From positions 1 to 64,000 of the forward strand of contig JAJEEP010000049.1 in assembly GCA_022820945.1 (NCBI GenBank): a stretch of DNA of 64,000 nt, read 5' to 3'. This DNA comes from Alphaproteobacteria bacterium. GTDB taxonomy: Bacteria > Pseudomonadota > Alphaproteobacteria > UBA828. Positions 32,587 to 41,955 of this stretch are shown here, in pieces (position 1 is the stretch's first letter; every line of letters starts with the position of its first letter). The notes under the pieces were generated by a model. It did no database searches. It saw only the letters and a program-made list of their open reading frames with translations, and was not told where the DNA came from. Made by a program: the position numbers and the translations under genes.

Positions 32587-33732
32587 TCACCCGGCCGCCG
32601 CGTCCCGCACGGCGCGGGCGATGCGCACGGCCGTTGCCTCGTCGAGGTCCGCGTGCATCGGCAGGCACAGCACCTGCCGGCTCAGGCGCTCGCTCACCGG
32701 CAGCGAGCCGGGGCCGTCGCCGTGGGCGCGATAGGCGGGCTGCAGGTGCATTGGCACCGGGTAGTGGATCGCGGTCGGGATCGCCTGCTCCGCCAGCGCC
32801 GCCTGAACCGCATCCCGCCGCTCCAGCCGGATGGTGTACTGCGCCCAGGTCGAGCTTCGCGCCGGCAGCCGACCCGGCAGGCTGACGGCACCGGCCAGCA
32901 CCGAATCGTACGTCGCCGCCACCCGTTCGCGCGCGTCGATCTCGGCATCGAAGGCGGCGAGCTTCACCAGCAGGATCGCCGCTTGGAGGGTATCGAGGCG
33001 GCTGTTGAGGCCGACCCGCACGATGTCGTACTTGCCCTCGCCCTGGCCGTGCTGGCGGATCGAGCGCCAGCGCGACGCCCGCGCCGCATCGTCGGTGAAG
33101 AGCGCACCCCCGTCGCCATAGCCGCCCAGCGGCTTGGCCGGATAGAAGCTGGTGGCGGTGACCGGCGCCAGCGCGCCCACCGGCCGGCCGCCGCTGGCCC
33201 CGCCGAAGCTTTGGGCCGCGTCGTCGATCAGCAGCAGGCCCCACTCCGCCGCGAGCGGCGCCAGCGCCTCATAGTCCGCCGCCTGGCCGAAGAGGTCCGC
33301 CGCGATCGCCGCCCTGGGCGCGAGCCGCCCGTCTGCCGCCACGCGGTCGATCTTCGCCGCGAGGTCGGCGGGGTCCATCATGCAGCTCTCTTCGTCTACG
33401 TCGACGAAGACCGGCGACGCCCCCACCAGCGCCACCACGCCCGCCGTCGCGGGAAAGGTGAAGCCGGGCACGAAGACCGCATCGCCCGGCCCGATCCCCT
33501 CCGCCATCAGCGCGATCTGAAGAGCGTCGGTGCCGCTCGCGCAGGTGACAGCGTGGGCAACGCCCGCGCGTGCGGCAAGCGCCGTCTCCAGCTCGGCCAC
33601 CGCCGGGCCGAGGACGAAGCGGCCGTCCTCGAGCACTCGCGCGAGCGCCGTGTCGATGTCCGCCTTGAGCCGCCGGTATTGCGCGCGCAGGTCGATGAAG
33701 GCGATGGGGTCGTGATCGGCGGGTGATGACAT
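32587..33732 (-). CDS. DegT/DnrJ/EryC1-type PLP aminotransferase
   Basis: The product is 381 residues, fold-type I PLP enzyme of the sugar aminotransferase group. The Schiff-base lysine is K200 in [16 protein letters not shown]170-D171 in [12 protein letters not shown] bind the cofactor; [12 protein letters not shown] is the phosphate-binding region. The C-terminal [12 protein letters not shown] is typical. The start is ATG at 33732, and a longer reading adds 17 basic residues. It faces the PEP mutase gene across about 106 bases, so the two share a control region. Usual substrates are nucleotide-linked keto-sugars, but a phosphonate aldehyde or keto acid is possible here. Confidence 0.87.
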   Translation of the reverse strand: MSSPADHDPIAFIDLRAQYRRLKADIDTALARVLEDGRFVLGPAVAELETALAARAGVAHAVTCASGTDALQIALMAEGIGPGDAVFVPGFTFPATAGVVALVGASPVFVDVDEESCMMDPADLAAKIDRVAADGRLAPRAAIAADLFGQAADYEALAPLAAEWGLLLIDDAAQSFGGASGGRPVGALAPVTATSFYPAKPLGGYGDGGALFTDDAARASRWRSIRQHGQGEGKYDIVRVGLNSRLDTLQAAILLVKLAAFDAEIDARERVAATYDSVLAGAVSLPGRLPARSSTWAQYTIRLERRDAVQAALAEQAIPTAIHYPVPMHLQPAYRAHGDGPGSLPVSERLSRQVLCLPMHADLDEATAVRIARAVRDAAAG

Positions 33733-33838
33733 GCGGCTCCGTCTTTGTCGGTTGCGTCGGGAGGCGGAATCGGAGCGCCGCATTGCATCGGCGCCGGCTT
33801 GTCGTTACCCTTTTATATCATCGCGATACGTCAGGTTC

Positions 33839-35536
33839 ATGGACGAACGGGCGACGAACCGGCGATCTCCCATGGCGACACGACTCCCCATCGGCAGCGC
33901 CGAGGCGCAGAGCGAGCCGGTCTCCAAGGCCGGGCGACTGCGCGCCCTGCTCCAGGCTCCTGCGCTCTCCTTCATCATGGAGGCGCATAACGGACTATCC
34001 GGGAAGATCGTGGAAGAAGCCGGATTCGAGGGCATCTGGGCCTCGGGCCTCTCCATGTCCGCAGCGCTCGGCGTGCGCGACAACAACGAGGCCTCCTGGA
34101 CCCAGGTCCTGGAGATGCTGGAGTTCATGGCCGACGCCACCACGATCCCCATCCTGGTGGACGGCGACACCGGCTACGGCAACTTCAACAACGTCCGCCG
34201 CCTGGTGAGGAAGCTCTGCCAGCGCGGCATCGCCGGGGTCTGCATCGAGGACAAGCTGTTCCCCAAGACCAACTCCTTCATCGGCGAGAATCAGCCGCTG
34301 GCGGACGTGGAAGAGTTCTGCGGCCGCATCAAGGCGGGCAAGGACAGCCAGAGCGACGGCGACTTCCAGCTCGTCGCCCGCGTCGAGGCGCTGATCGCCG
34401 GCTGGGGCATGGAGGAGGCGCTGCGCCGCGCCGAGGCCTACCGCGAGGCCGGGGCCGACGCGGTGCTGATCCACTCGAAGAAGGCGACCGCCGACGAGAT
34501 CACCGGCTTCTGCGAGGCCTGGGGCGGGCGGGCGCCGGTGGTGATCGTGCCCACCATGTACCACCGCACGCCGACGCAGACCTTCCGCGATGCCGGCGTC
34601 TCCATGGTGATCTGGGCCAACCACAACATGCGGGCCGCAGTCTCCGCCATGCGCCAGGTGAGCACGGCCATTCGGGAGAGCGAGTCGCTCGTCGCCGTCG
34701 AGGAGGAGATTACGCCGGTGCGCGAGGTGTTCGCGCTCACCGGCCAGGCGGAGCTCGCCGCGGCCGAGGCGCGCTATCTCGCGACCGGCGGCGGCCCCCG
34801 CGCGATTCTGCTCGCGGCCTCGCGCGGGGCGAAGCTCGGCCCGCTCACCGAGCAACGGCCCAAGTGCATGCTCGACGTGCGCGGCGAGCCCCTGCTGCAG
34901 CGCCTCGTGCGCACCATCAACGAGAGCGGCCTGCGCGACGTGACCGTGGTGCGCGGCTACCGCAAGGAGGCCATCGCGCTCGCCGGCATCGAGACCGTGG
35001 ACAACGACCGCTACGGCGAGACGGGCGAGGCCGCCTCCCTCGCCTGCGCCCGCGACCGGCTCGACGGCCCGTGCCTGATCTCATACGGCGACATCCTGTT
35101 CCGCCGGCACGTGCTGGACGGGCTGCTCTCGGCGGACGGCGACATCGTGACCGTGGTCGATGCCAGGCGCCGGGCGGATTCCTCGCGCGCGCCCGACCGC
35201 CCGGTCGACTGGGTGCGCTGCTCGCGCCCCTTCACCGGCAGCTACCTGGACGACGATCGCGTGATCCTGGAGGCGATCTGGAACGACGAGACCGGCGCCG
35301 ACGACGCCCACGGCGAGTTCATCGGCCTCACCAGGCTGAGCGAGGACGGCGCCGCCCTAGTTCGGGCCGCGCTCGACGCCATGAGCAAGGACGGCACCCT
35401 CGACGGCGCCGACCTCCCCACCCTCTTCACCCGCCTCATCGGCCAGGGCGCCGCCATCGACGTGCTCTACATCACCGGCCACTGGCTCGACGTGGACGAC
35501 GCCTTCGACCTCGCCTCCCTGCGTAACCTGGTGTAG
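33839..35536 (+). CDS. Phosphoenolpyruvate mutase fused to a nucleotidyltransferase
   Basis: The product is 565 residues from the ATG at 33839 (a second ATG at 33872 gives 554). Residues about 30-300 are PEP mutase, which rearranges PEP to phosphonopyruvate. The metal site is D108/D110 in [10 protein letters not shown], with E137 in IEDK. The diagnostic gating loop [10 protein letters not shown] includes K139, N145 and S146, and R181 lies in VARVEA. This loop separates true mutases from isocitrate-lyase relatives. Residues about 320-565 are a nucleotidyltransferase with [29 protein letters not shown] and SYGDI, resembling PntC/LicC cytidylyltransferases. No phosphonopyruvate decarboxylase is in the window. 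Confidence 0.9.
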   Translation: MDERATNRRSPMATRLPIGSAEAQSEPVSKAGRLRALLQAPALSFIMEAHNGLSGKIVEEAGFEGIWASGLSMSAALGVRDNNEASWTQVLEMLEFMADATTIPILVDGDTGYGNFNNVRRLVRKLCQRGIAGVCIEDKLFPKTNSFIGENQPLADVEEFCGRIKAGKDSQSDGDFQLVARVEALIAGWGMEEALRRAEAYREAGADAVLIHSKKATADEITGFCEAWGGRAPVVIVPTMYHRTPTQTFRDAGVSMVIWANHNMRAAVSAMRQVSTAIRESESLVAVEEEITPVREVFALTGQAELAAAEARYLATGGGPRAILLAASRGAKLGPLTEQRPKCMLDVRGEPLLQRLVRTINESGLRDVTVVRGYRKEAIALAGIETVDNDRYGETGEAASLACARDRLDGPCLISYGDILFRRHVLDGLLSADGDIVTVVDARRRADSSRAPDRPVDWVRCSRPFTGSYLDDDRVILEAIWNDETGADDAHGEFIGLTRLSEDGAALVRAALDAMSKDGTLDGADLPTLFTRLIGQGAAIDVLYITGHWLDVDDAFDLASLRNLV

Positions 35537-35637
35537 CCGCTCCTCTACCCTCCCCAAGCCCGTAGCCCATCGAGGCGCCGGATCTGCAGGTGTTCGCGAG
35601 GGTTGCGCTGCGCGCCGATACCGGTGAGAAAACGGCT

Positions 35638-36474
35638 ATGCCCAAGGTGCTGCCAACCTCTGCCGTCGAGCAGTACGGACGGGACGGATATTGCCCGCCG
35701 ATCCCCCTGCTCTCGCCGGAGGAAGCGGCCGCGATGCGCGGCGCGCTGGAGCGCCTGGAGGCGGAACGCGGCGGGCCTCGCAGGGGCGCATTTCGCATCA
35801 AGGGCCACCTGCTCCTGCGCTGGATGACGGACCTGGTCCGCAATCCCCGCCTGCTCGATGTGGTAGAGGACCTCATCGGCCCCGACATCCTGTGCTGGAC
35901 CAGCCAGTGGTGGATCAAGGAGCCGCGCTCGCCCCAGTACGTCTCCTGGCATCAGGACAGCAACTACTGGGGCCTGGATACGGACCACCTGGTCAGCGCC
36001 TGGGTGGCCCTCTCGCCGGCGACGGTGGAGAGCGGCTGCATGCGCTTCATGCCCGGCAGCCACCTCGGCCCCAGGCTGCCGCACCGCGAGACATGGCACG
36101 ACGACAACATGCTCTCGCGCGGCCAGGAGATCAGCGCGGGGATCGACGAAGACGACGCCGTCAACATGGAGGTCGCCACCGGCGAGGCGGCGCTCTTCGC
36201 CTACCGCCTCGCGCATGCCTCGCACCCCAATCGCAGCGACGACCGGCGCATCGGGATCGCCATCCGCTACATGCCGCCCGACGCGCGCCAGACCCTCGCC
36301 GACTGGGACAGCGCGACCCTGGTCAGAGGCGAGGACAGGTTCGGCTACTTCGAGCACGAGCCCACGCCGGCCTGCGACTTCGACCCGGTCGCGGTCGCGT
36401 ACCACGAACGCACGGAGCTCAATCACCGCCGCATCGTCTACCAGGGCACGGGCCTGACCGAGCACCGCACTTAA
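35638..36474 (+). CDS. PhyH-family Fe(II)/2-oxoglutarate dioxygenase
   Basis: The product is 278 residues from the ATG at 35638. Iron ligands are H105 and D107 in SWHQDSNYW and a distal His (H193) in LAHASHPNRSDDRR, whose arginines would hold 2-oxoglutarate. VALSPATVESGCMRFMPGSH is the family signature. Members hydroxylate unactivated carbons of small molecules; some, such as PhnY, hydroxylate 2-aminoethylphosphonate. It lies about 100 bases after the PEP mutase fusion on the same strand, so a role in modifying a phosphonate is plausible but unproven. Start choice is by similarity, because the ribosome site is weak. Confidence 0.85.
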   Translation: MPKVLPTSAVEQYGRDGYCPPIPLLSPEEAAAMRGALERLEAERGGPRRGAFRIKGHLLLRWMTDLVRNPRLLDVVEDLIGPDILCWTSQWWIKEPRSPQYVSWHQDSNYWGLDTDHLVSAWVALSPATVESGCMRFMPGSHLGPRLPHRETWHDDNMLSRGQEISAGIDEDDAVNMEVATGEAALFAYRLAHASHPNRSDDRRIGIAIRYMPPDARQTLADWDSATLVRGEDRFGYFEHEPTPACDFDPVAVAYHERTELNHRRIVYQGTGLTEHRT

Positions 36475-36477
36475 TCG

Positions 36478-36530
36478 CCGTCCTGCGAAATCCCGCTTTA
36501 TCCCGCCGAATCCCGGATCCGGTCCGCGGG
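36478..36530 (+). repeat. GGGAT/ATCCC-rich dispersed repeat B, weak copy
   Basis: Three ATCCC blocks (AATCCCGC, TATCCCGCCG, AATCCCGGA) lie between the oxygenase and hyuB genes and resemble the core of the copies at 4149 and 31185. Similarity is limited to the core. Confidence 0.35.
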
Positions 36531-36621
36531 CGGGCGGCCGGGCGGATGGACGGCAGCGCGTGAATTTGGCACTCTCGCCGGCGCCCGGCAGAGCCCCGCC
36601 GGGCCTTCGGGAATAGCCGCC

Positions 36622-38469
36622 ATGGAAGACCTGCCCTACTCCGAATCGGACACGATCACCGTCGGCGGCGATGCCATGTCGGCCGCAGCGCCGGACTTCG
36701 ACCCGATGCTGCTCTCGGTGCTCTCCAGCCGCTTCGGCGCCATCCTGCGCGAGATGAGCAACGGCGTGCTGCGCGCGAGCAAGTCGGGCGTCATCAAGAT
36801 CGCGCGCGACATGTCCTGCGCCATCCTCACCTACGATCACAGGCTGGTCTGCATCGAGGAGTGCATCCCGGTGCACGCGGCGGCCATCGACCTCACCACC
36901 CGGCCGCTCACCGAACTCTTCGACGACATCGAGGAGGGCGACGCCTTCCTCAACAACTGCCCCTACACCGGCGTCACCCACCACGCGGACCTCACGCTCT
37001 GCGTGCCGGTCTTCTTCGACGGCAAGCCGCTCTTCTGGACCGTCTCGCGCGCGCATCATGCCGATGTTGGCGCGCCGATCCCGTCCACATACCTGCCCTA
37101 CGCGAAGACCATCTTCGAGGAAGGGCTGCACTTCCCCGGCGTGCGGGTCGAGCGGGGCTACAAGGAAATCCGCGACATCATCCGCATGGCCAGGATCAAG
37201 GTGCGCGTGCCCGACCTCTGGTACGGCGATTATCTGGCGCAGGTGGGCGCCTGCCGCACCGCCGAGCGCCGGATCAAGGAGCTGGTGGAGAAGTACGGGC
37301 CGGAGACCATCGCCGAATTCGTCGAGGCCTGGATGGCCTACGGCGAGCGCCGCGCCGCCGCCGCCATCCGGACGCTGCCGGCCGGAACGTGGTCTTACGA
37401 GAACCGGCACGATCCGCTGCCCGGCGTCGCCGACGAGGGCATTCCGGTCCGGGCGCAGGTGACGGTCGATCCCGACGCGGCGACGATCACCGTGGACGTG
37501 CGCGACAATGTCGACTGCATCCCCGGCGGGCTGAACCTGAGCGAGACCTGCTCCATCGCGGCCTGCCGCGCCGGCGTCTTCTACAACATCGACCACACCA
37601 TCCCGCACAACGAGGGCAGCGCGCGGCGCATCCGGGTGCTGCTGCGCGATGGCTGCATCGTCGGCCGGCCGCGCTATCCGGTCGGCACCTCGGTCGCCAC
37701 CACCAACGTGACCGACCGGCTGGTGAACGCGGTCTCCTGCTGCTTTGCCCAGATCGGGCCGACGCATGGCATGGCCGAAGGCGGCTATCAGCAGGCGCTC
37801 GGGCTCGCCGTGATCTCGGGCGAGGATCCGCGCCGCGACGGCCAGACCTACGTCAACCAGATGTTCATCGGCTTCGGCGGCGGGCCGGGGCTGCCGGGAC
37901 ACGACGGCTGGGTCACCTTCGGCGGGCCGGTGGACGGCGGCATGCAGATCCTCTCCCCCACCGAGGTGGACGAGAGCATGTTCCCGATCCACTTCGAGTG
38001 CCGGGAGCTTGCCATCGACACCTTGGGCCACGGCGAGTGGGACGGCGCGCCCGGCACGCTCGCCGTCTACGGCCCCGTCGCGGGCGAGATGACCGCGGTC
38101 TATTGCAGCGACGGCGACACCTACCCCTCCAAGGGCGTGCGCGGCGGCAGCGACGGCGCGCCCTCGATCAATCAAAAGCGAACCGCCGACGGCGCCCTCG
38201 TCACCCTCCCCTCCTTCCACGAGGAGCGCTGCGCGCCGGGTGAGATGTTCCGCTTCGTCACCACCGCCGGCGGCGGCTACGGCGATCCCGTCCGGCGGGA
38301 CCCGGTGGCGGTCGCGCGCGCGGTGGACAACGGCTGGCTCAGCCCGGAGAAGGCGGAGGATGTCTACGCCGTCGCGCTCGGCCTCGCCGCCGACGGCATC
38401 CGGCACGAGGTGGACGCAGACGAGACCGCGCGGCTGCGGCAGGCGCGAAACGGCGGAGCCGAGGCCTAG
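36622..38469 (+). CDS. Hydantoinase B / oxoprolinase family subunit
   Basis: The product is 615 residues of the HyuB fold, the larger catalytic partner of ATP-dependent hydantoinases, acetone-type carboxylases and 5-oxoprolinases. Recognisable segments are SNGVLRASKSGVIKIARDMS, shown here as SNGVLRASKSG, then HADLTLCVPVFFDGKPLFW, RVPDLWYGD, PHNEGSARRI, and the C-terminal TTAGGGYGDPVRRDP. The start is ATG at 36622. Its stop is followed without any gap by the hyuA start, so the subunits are made together. Substrate unknown: cyclic amides, ketones and aromatic ketones are all possible in this family. Confidence 0.87.
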   Translation: MEDLPYSESDTITVGGDAMSAAAPDFDPMLLSVLSSRFGAILREMSNGVLRASKSGVIKIARDMSCAILTYDHRLVCIEECIPVHAAAIDLTTRPLTELFDDIEEGDAFLNNCPYTGVTHHADLTLCVPVFFDGKPLFWTVSRAHHADVGAPIPSTYLPYAKTIFEEGLHFPGVRVERGYKEIRDIIRMARIKVRVPDLWYGDYLAQVGACRTAERRIKELVEKYGPETIAEFVEAWMAYGERRAAAAIRTLPAGTWSYENRHDPLPGVADEGIPVRAQVTVDPDAATITVDVRDNVDCIPGGLNLSETCSIAACRAGVFYNIDHTIPHNEGSARRIRVLLRDGCIVGRPRYPVGTSVATTNVTDRLVNAVSCCFAQIGPTHGMAEGGYQQALGLAVISGEDPRRDGQTYVNQMFIGFGGGPGLPGHDGWVTFGGPVDGGMQILSPTEVDESMFPIHFECRELAIDTLGHGEWDGAPGTLAVYGPVAGEMTAVYCSDGDTYPSKGVRGGSDGAPSINQKRTADGALVTLPSFHEERCAPGEMFRFVTTAGGGYGDPVRRDPVAVARAVDNGWLSPEKAEDVYAVALGLAADGIRHEVDADETARLRQARNGGAEA

Positions 38470-40548
38470 ATGGCCGCTGCCTCTCCGCCCGGCGACTACC
38501 GGGTCTGTATCGATATCAGCGGCACCTTTACCGACTGTGTCGTCTCGGACCCCGACCAGCGCCTCCGCATCTTCAAGACTCCTTCCACGCCCGCCGGGTT
38601 CGAGCAGGGCTTCATGAACGCGCTCGGCCTCGCGGCCGAGGGCTACGGGCTGGAGTTATCCGACTTCATGGCGCGGGTGGCGCGCATCGTCCACGGCACC
38701 ACGGTTTCCACCAACGCGCTGCTGGAAGGCAAGCACGCGAGCGTCGGGCTGATCTGCACCCACGGCTTTCGCGACATCCTCACGCTGCGCGAGGCGCCCC
38801 GCAAGCCGCCGTTCCAGTGGCGCCTCACCTACCCCGAGCCCTTCGTGCCCCGCATCCGGACGCGCGGCGTGCGCGGGCGGATCGACGCCACCGGCGCGGA
38901 ACACACGGCGCTGGAAGAAGACGACGTGCGCGCGGCAGTCGAGGATTTTCGCAAGCTCGGCGTGGAGGCGGTCGCGGTCTGCCTGCTCTGGTCGGTGGTG
39001 AACGGCAGCCACGAGCGGCGCGTGGGCGAGATCGTGCGCGACGTCTGGCCCGAGGTCCCGGTGACCCTCAGCCACCGGCTCAACCCCATCGCCCGCGAAT
39101 ACCGCCGCGCCGTCTCCGCCGCCATCGACGCCGCGCTGCGCCCGGTGGTGAGCGCCTACGTCCACGCGCTCGACCGGGGCCTGCGCGAGGGCGGCTACGG
39201 CAACGAGCTGATGATCGCGAATTGCCTGGGCGGCATGATGCCGCCGGACGATATCGCCGAGCGGCCGATCTACAGCGTGATGTCGGGGCCGACGCTGGCG
39301 CCGGTCGCGGCGCGCAGGCTCGCAGACGTACCCGATCTCGTGGTGGTCGACATGGGCGGCACCTCGTTCGACGTCTCTGCGGTGCGGGACGGCCAGCTCG
39401 TGATCTCGCCCGAGGCGATGCTGACCGAGTTCGACATGCTTGGCATCCCCAAGGTGGACGTGCGCTCGGTGGGCGCCGGCGGCGGCTCCATCGCCCACGT
39501 GGACGCGGGCGGGCTGCTACGCGTGGGGCCGGAGAGCGCGGGCGCCGACCCCGGCCCCGCCTGCTACGGCCTCGGCGGCACCCGGCCCACGGTGACCGAC
39601 GCCGACGTGGTGCTCGGCATCATCGACCCCGACTACTTCCTCGGCGGCCGGATGCGCCTCGACAAGCAGGCGGCGGAGCGGGCTGTGGGCACCATCGCCG
39701 ATGCGCTCGGCATCGAGCTTGCGGCGGCCGCCCGCGCCATCGCCAGCACGGTCGATCACACCATGATCGCCGCCATCGAGGACATCACCGTGCAGGAGGG
39801 GATCGACCCGCGCGAGAGCTACTTCGTCGCCGGCGGCGGGGCCACCGCCATCCACATGGGCCAGATGGCGCGGGTGCTCGGCATCAAGGGCTACATGGTG
39901 CCCAAGTTCTCCGCCGGACTCAGCGCTTTCGGCGGACTCATCTCCGACATCGTGTGGGAGGAGACCGCGACCCTGGTGACCGACGCCGCGCGCTTCGACG
40001 CAGACGGCGTCAACGCGGTGCTGGCCACGCTGGTGGAGCGGGGCCGCGCCTTCCTCGCGCGCGCGGGCATCGCCGAGGCCGACCAGCGTTTCGAGTACGC
40101 CTATCTCGGCCGCTACCAATACCAGTCATGGGAAATCGAGGTGCCGTTCGAGACGGCGAATGGCGCGCTCGCTGCCGACGACGTGGCCGGGCTCGCCGAG
40201 GGCTTCCATCGGATGCACGAGCGCATCTACACGATCAAGAACGAGAGCGACCTGGTCGAGTTCACCACCTGGAAGGTCCGCGCCATCGGGCCCGCCGCCG
40301 CCGAGCTTGCGCCGGCGGAAGGCTCGGATACGGCGCCACCACCGGAGCTTCACGGCACCCGCCGGGTTCACCTGCCCGGCCGGGGCACACCCGAGGAGGT
40401 GCCGGTCTATCGCGGCAACGACCTGGCGCCCGGCGCCACGCTTGCGGGCCCCGCCATCGTCGAGGAAGCAACCACCACGGTCCTCGTGCCCGAGGACGCC
40501 AACGCCGTCATCGACGCGCTCGGCAACTACCGCGTGACGCTGAAATAG
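38470..40548 (+). CDS. Hydantoinase A / oxoprolinase family subunit
   Basis: The product is 692 residues, the ATPase-fold partner of HyuB. The N-terminal Hydant_A_N domain has the phosphate motif DISGTFTDCVV and HGTTVSTNALLE. The core Hydantoinase_A domain has MGGTSFDVSAVRDG, VGAGGGSIAHVDAGG and GADPGPACYG. The C-terminal half has PKFSAGLSAFGGLISDI and YLGRYQYQSWEI. The start is ATG at 38470, immediately after the hyuB stop. The usual order of the two genes is hyuA before hyuB; here hyuB comes first. It ends 10 bases before a converging methyltransferase gene. Confidence 0.88.
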   Translation: MAAASPPGDYRVCIDISGTFTDCVVSDPDQRLRIFKTPSTPAGFEQGFMNALGLAAEGYGLELSDFMARVARIVHGTTVSTNALLEGKHASVGLICTHGFRDILTLREAPRKPPFQWRLTYPEPFVPRIRTRGVRGRIDATGAEHTALEEDDVRAAVEDFRKLGVEAVAVCLLWSVVNGSHERRVGEIVRDVWPEVPVTLSHRLNPIAREYRRAVSAAIDAALRPVVSAYVHALDRGLREGGYGNELMIANCLGGMMPPDDIAERPIYSVMSGPTLAPVAARRLADVPDLVVVDMGGTSFDVSAVRDGQLVISPEAMLTEFDMLGIPKVDVRSVGAGGGSIAHVDAGGLLRVGPESAGADPGPACYGLGGTRPTVTDADVVLGIIDPDYFLGGRMRLDKQAAERAVGTIADALGIELAAAARAIASTVDHTMIAAIEDITVQEGIDPRESYFVAGGGATAIHMGQMARVLGIKGYMVPKFSAGLSAFGGLISDIVWEETATLVTDAARFDADGVNAVLATLVERGRAFLARAGIAEADQRFEYAYLGRYQYQSWEIEVPFETANGALAADDVAGLAEGFHRMHERIYTIKNESDLVEFTTWKVRAIGPAAAELAPAEGSDTAPPPELHGTRRVHLPGRGTPEEVPVYRGNDLAPGATLAGPAIVEEATTTVLVPEDANAVIDALGNYRVTLK

Positions 40549-40558
40549 CCGCGCGGCG

Positions 40559-41401
40559 TCAGGGCTTCCACCCGATCGCCTCGCCCCAGGCGAAGCCGGC
40601 GAAAGCGCCGGGCTCGTCCATCCATGCGTCGAGTGAGCGGCTCCATCGCTCGAACTGTTCCTGGGTCGCAAGCCCGAGCTTCATCGTCGCTTCCATGGTC
40701 AGCGGCGAGAAGAACCAGCCGATGATCAAGCCACGCAGAAACTCGAGGTCGTCGGCCGTGTCATAGGTCTCGAAGGAGGCGCTGGCACGAACGTCGGCGA
40801 ACCCGGCTTCGACGAACGCAGCCTTGAGCTCACGGCCCATCTGGGGATGGCCGCCATTGGCCGCGAGCAGCTTGAGGAACGTCGCCCAAACCGTGTCGCC
40901 GGTAATACCGCCCAGATCGCGCGCGGGCTCGATGAACGACGAATCGCCGAACACCTCCCGCGCGGAGAAGAGGCCGCCGGGCTTCAGCACCCGCTTCACC
41001 TCGGCGAGCACCGCCTGCGTGTCGGGGGCGTGGTTGAGCAAGGCATGGCAGTGGGCCACGTCGAAGAACGCATCCTCGAAGGGAAGATCGGTCGCATCCC
41101 CGACCTGGAAGACCGCTTTGCCATGCCCGCCGGCCGTGGCGGCTGCGCTGGCCATCTCGATCTGCGACACCTCCATGTCGATGCCGTGCAGCGCTCCGGG
41201 TGCAACCGCGTCCGCCAGCCCCACCGAAATCGTGCCGGGACCGCAGCCGAGGTCGAGCAGGCGCATGCCGGGCTTGAGATGCGGCAGCAGATGGGCGGCG
41301 CAGACCGCCACGTTCCTGCGCTCGAGCATCTTCTGGAATTCGGGGCCGTAGCCCATGGTGTAGGTGGGCGTGGACCTTTCGTGAGTGGCGTCGCGGTTCA
41401 T
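40559..41401 (-). CDS. SAM-dependent class I methyltransferase
   Basis: The product is 280 residues. Motif I LLDLGCGPGTIS (about 49-60) binds SAM, followed by the acidic residue in GIDMEVSQIEMA, VGDATDLPFEDAFFD and HALLNHAPD (motif II), and the post-motif VLKPGGLFSAREV. The order resembles UbiE/Methyltransf_11 small-molecule or quinone methyltransferases. The start is ATG at 41401 with GGGGA about eight bases upstream. It is divergent from the GFA-fold gene. Acceptor unknown. Confidence 0.85.
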   Translation of the reverse strand: MNRDATHERSTPTYTMGYGPEFQKMLERRNVAVCAAHLLPHLKPGMRLLDLGCGPGTISVGLADAVAPGALHGIDMEVSQIEMASAAATAGGHGKAVFQVGDATDLPFEDAFFDVAHCHALLNHAPDTQAVLAEVKRVLKPGGLFSAREVFGDSSFIEPARDLGGITGDTVWATFLKLLAANGGHPQMGRELKAAFVEAGFADVRASASFETYDTADDLEFLRGLIIGWFFSPLTMEATMKLGLATQEQFERWSRSLDAWMDEPGAFAGFAWGEAIGWKP

Positions 41402-41518
41402 CGGTGATTCCCCGTCTGCGATTGTCTGCTTTACCGCCTTATGGCGAATGCGCGACGCTATGCAAGTGATGCGTCGCCGGTCGATGCGAAGGCGCCGCGA
41501 CGACGAGGGGAGATTTCC

Positions 41519-41950
41519 GTGGCCAACACCTTGGAAGGCGCCTGTCATTGCGGCGCGATCGGCGTCGCTCTGGAGGTCGAGGACGACACGCCCCTCTCCC
41601 CGCGCCATTGCGGCTGCAGCTTCTGCCGGAAGCACGGCAGCCTTTACGTCTCCGCGCCTTCGGGCCGCCTCACCATCACGCTCGCCGAGCCCGACCTGGT
41701 CAGCCGCTATGCGTTCGGCCACGAGACCGCGACCTTTCTCGTCTGCGCCCGCTGCGGCGCGATCGCCGCGGCCGTCTGCGAAATGGAGGGGCGCCTCTAC
41801 TCGGTCCTGAACTCGAACCTGCTGGAGCCGCCGCTAGACGTGGATCGCGCGTCCGTCCCCATCGCCGACTACGAAGCGGAGGATGTCCCCGGGCGGCTCG
41901 CGCGCCGCAAGCAGCGCTGGATCGGGAACGTCGCCATCGTCGAGGGTTGA
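41519..41950 (+). CDS. GFA/CENP-V fold zinc protein
   Basis: The product is 143 residues from the GTG at 41519, chosen because AGGGGAG lies just upstream and the product then begins close to the conserved core. Cysteine clusters ACHCGAI, HCGCSFCRKHG and CARCGAI match the zinc sites of glutathione-dependent formaldehyde-activating enzyme (Gfa) relatives. SVLNSNLLEP near the C-terminus is also family-like. Most members have no proven activity, and the formaldehyde link is weak in general. It converges on the alpha/beta hydrolase gene five bases away. Confidence 0.82.
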   Translation: MANTLEGACHCGAIGVALEVEDDTPLSPRHCGCSFCRKHGSLYVSAPSGRLTITLAEPDLVSRYAFGHETATFLVCARCGAIAAAVCEMEGRLYSVLNSNLLEPPLDVDRASVPIADYEAEDVPGRLARRKQRWIGNVAIVEG

Positions 41951-41955
41951 CCGGG

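Noticed and set aside
35545-38406. A 953-codon minus-strand frame.
   Set aside because: It is antisense to the PhyH oxygenase and hyuB genes, both supported by family motifs.
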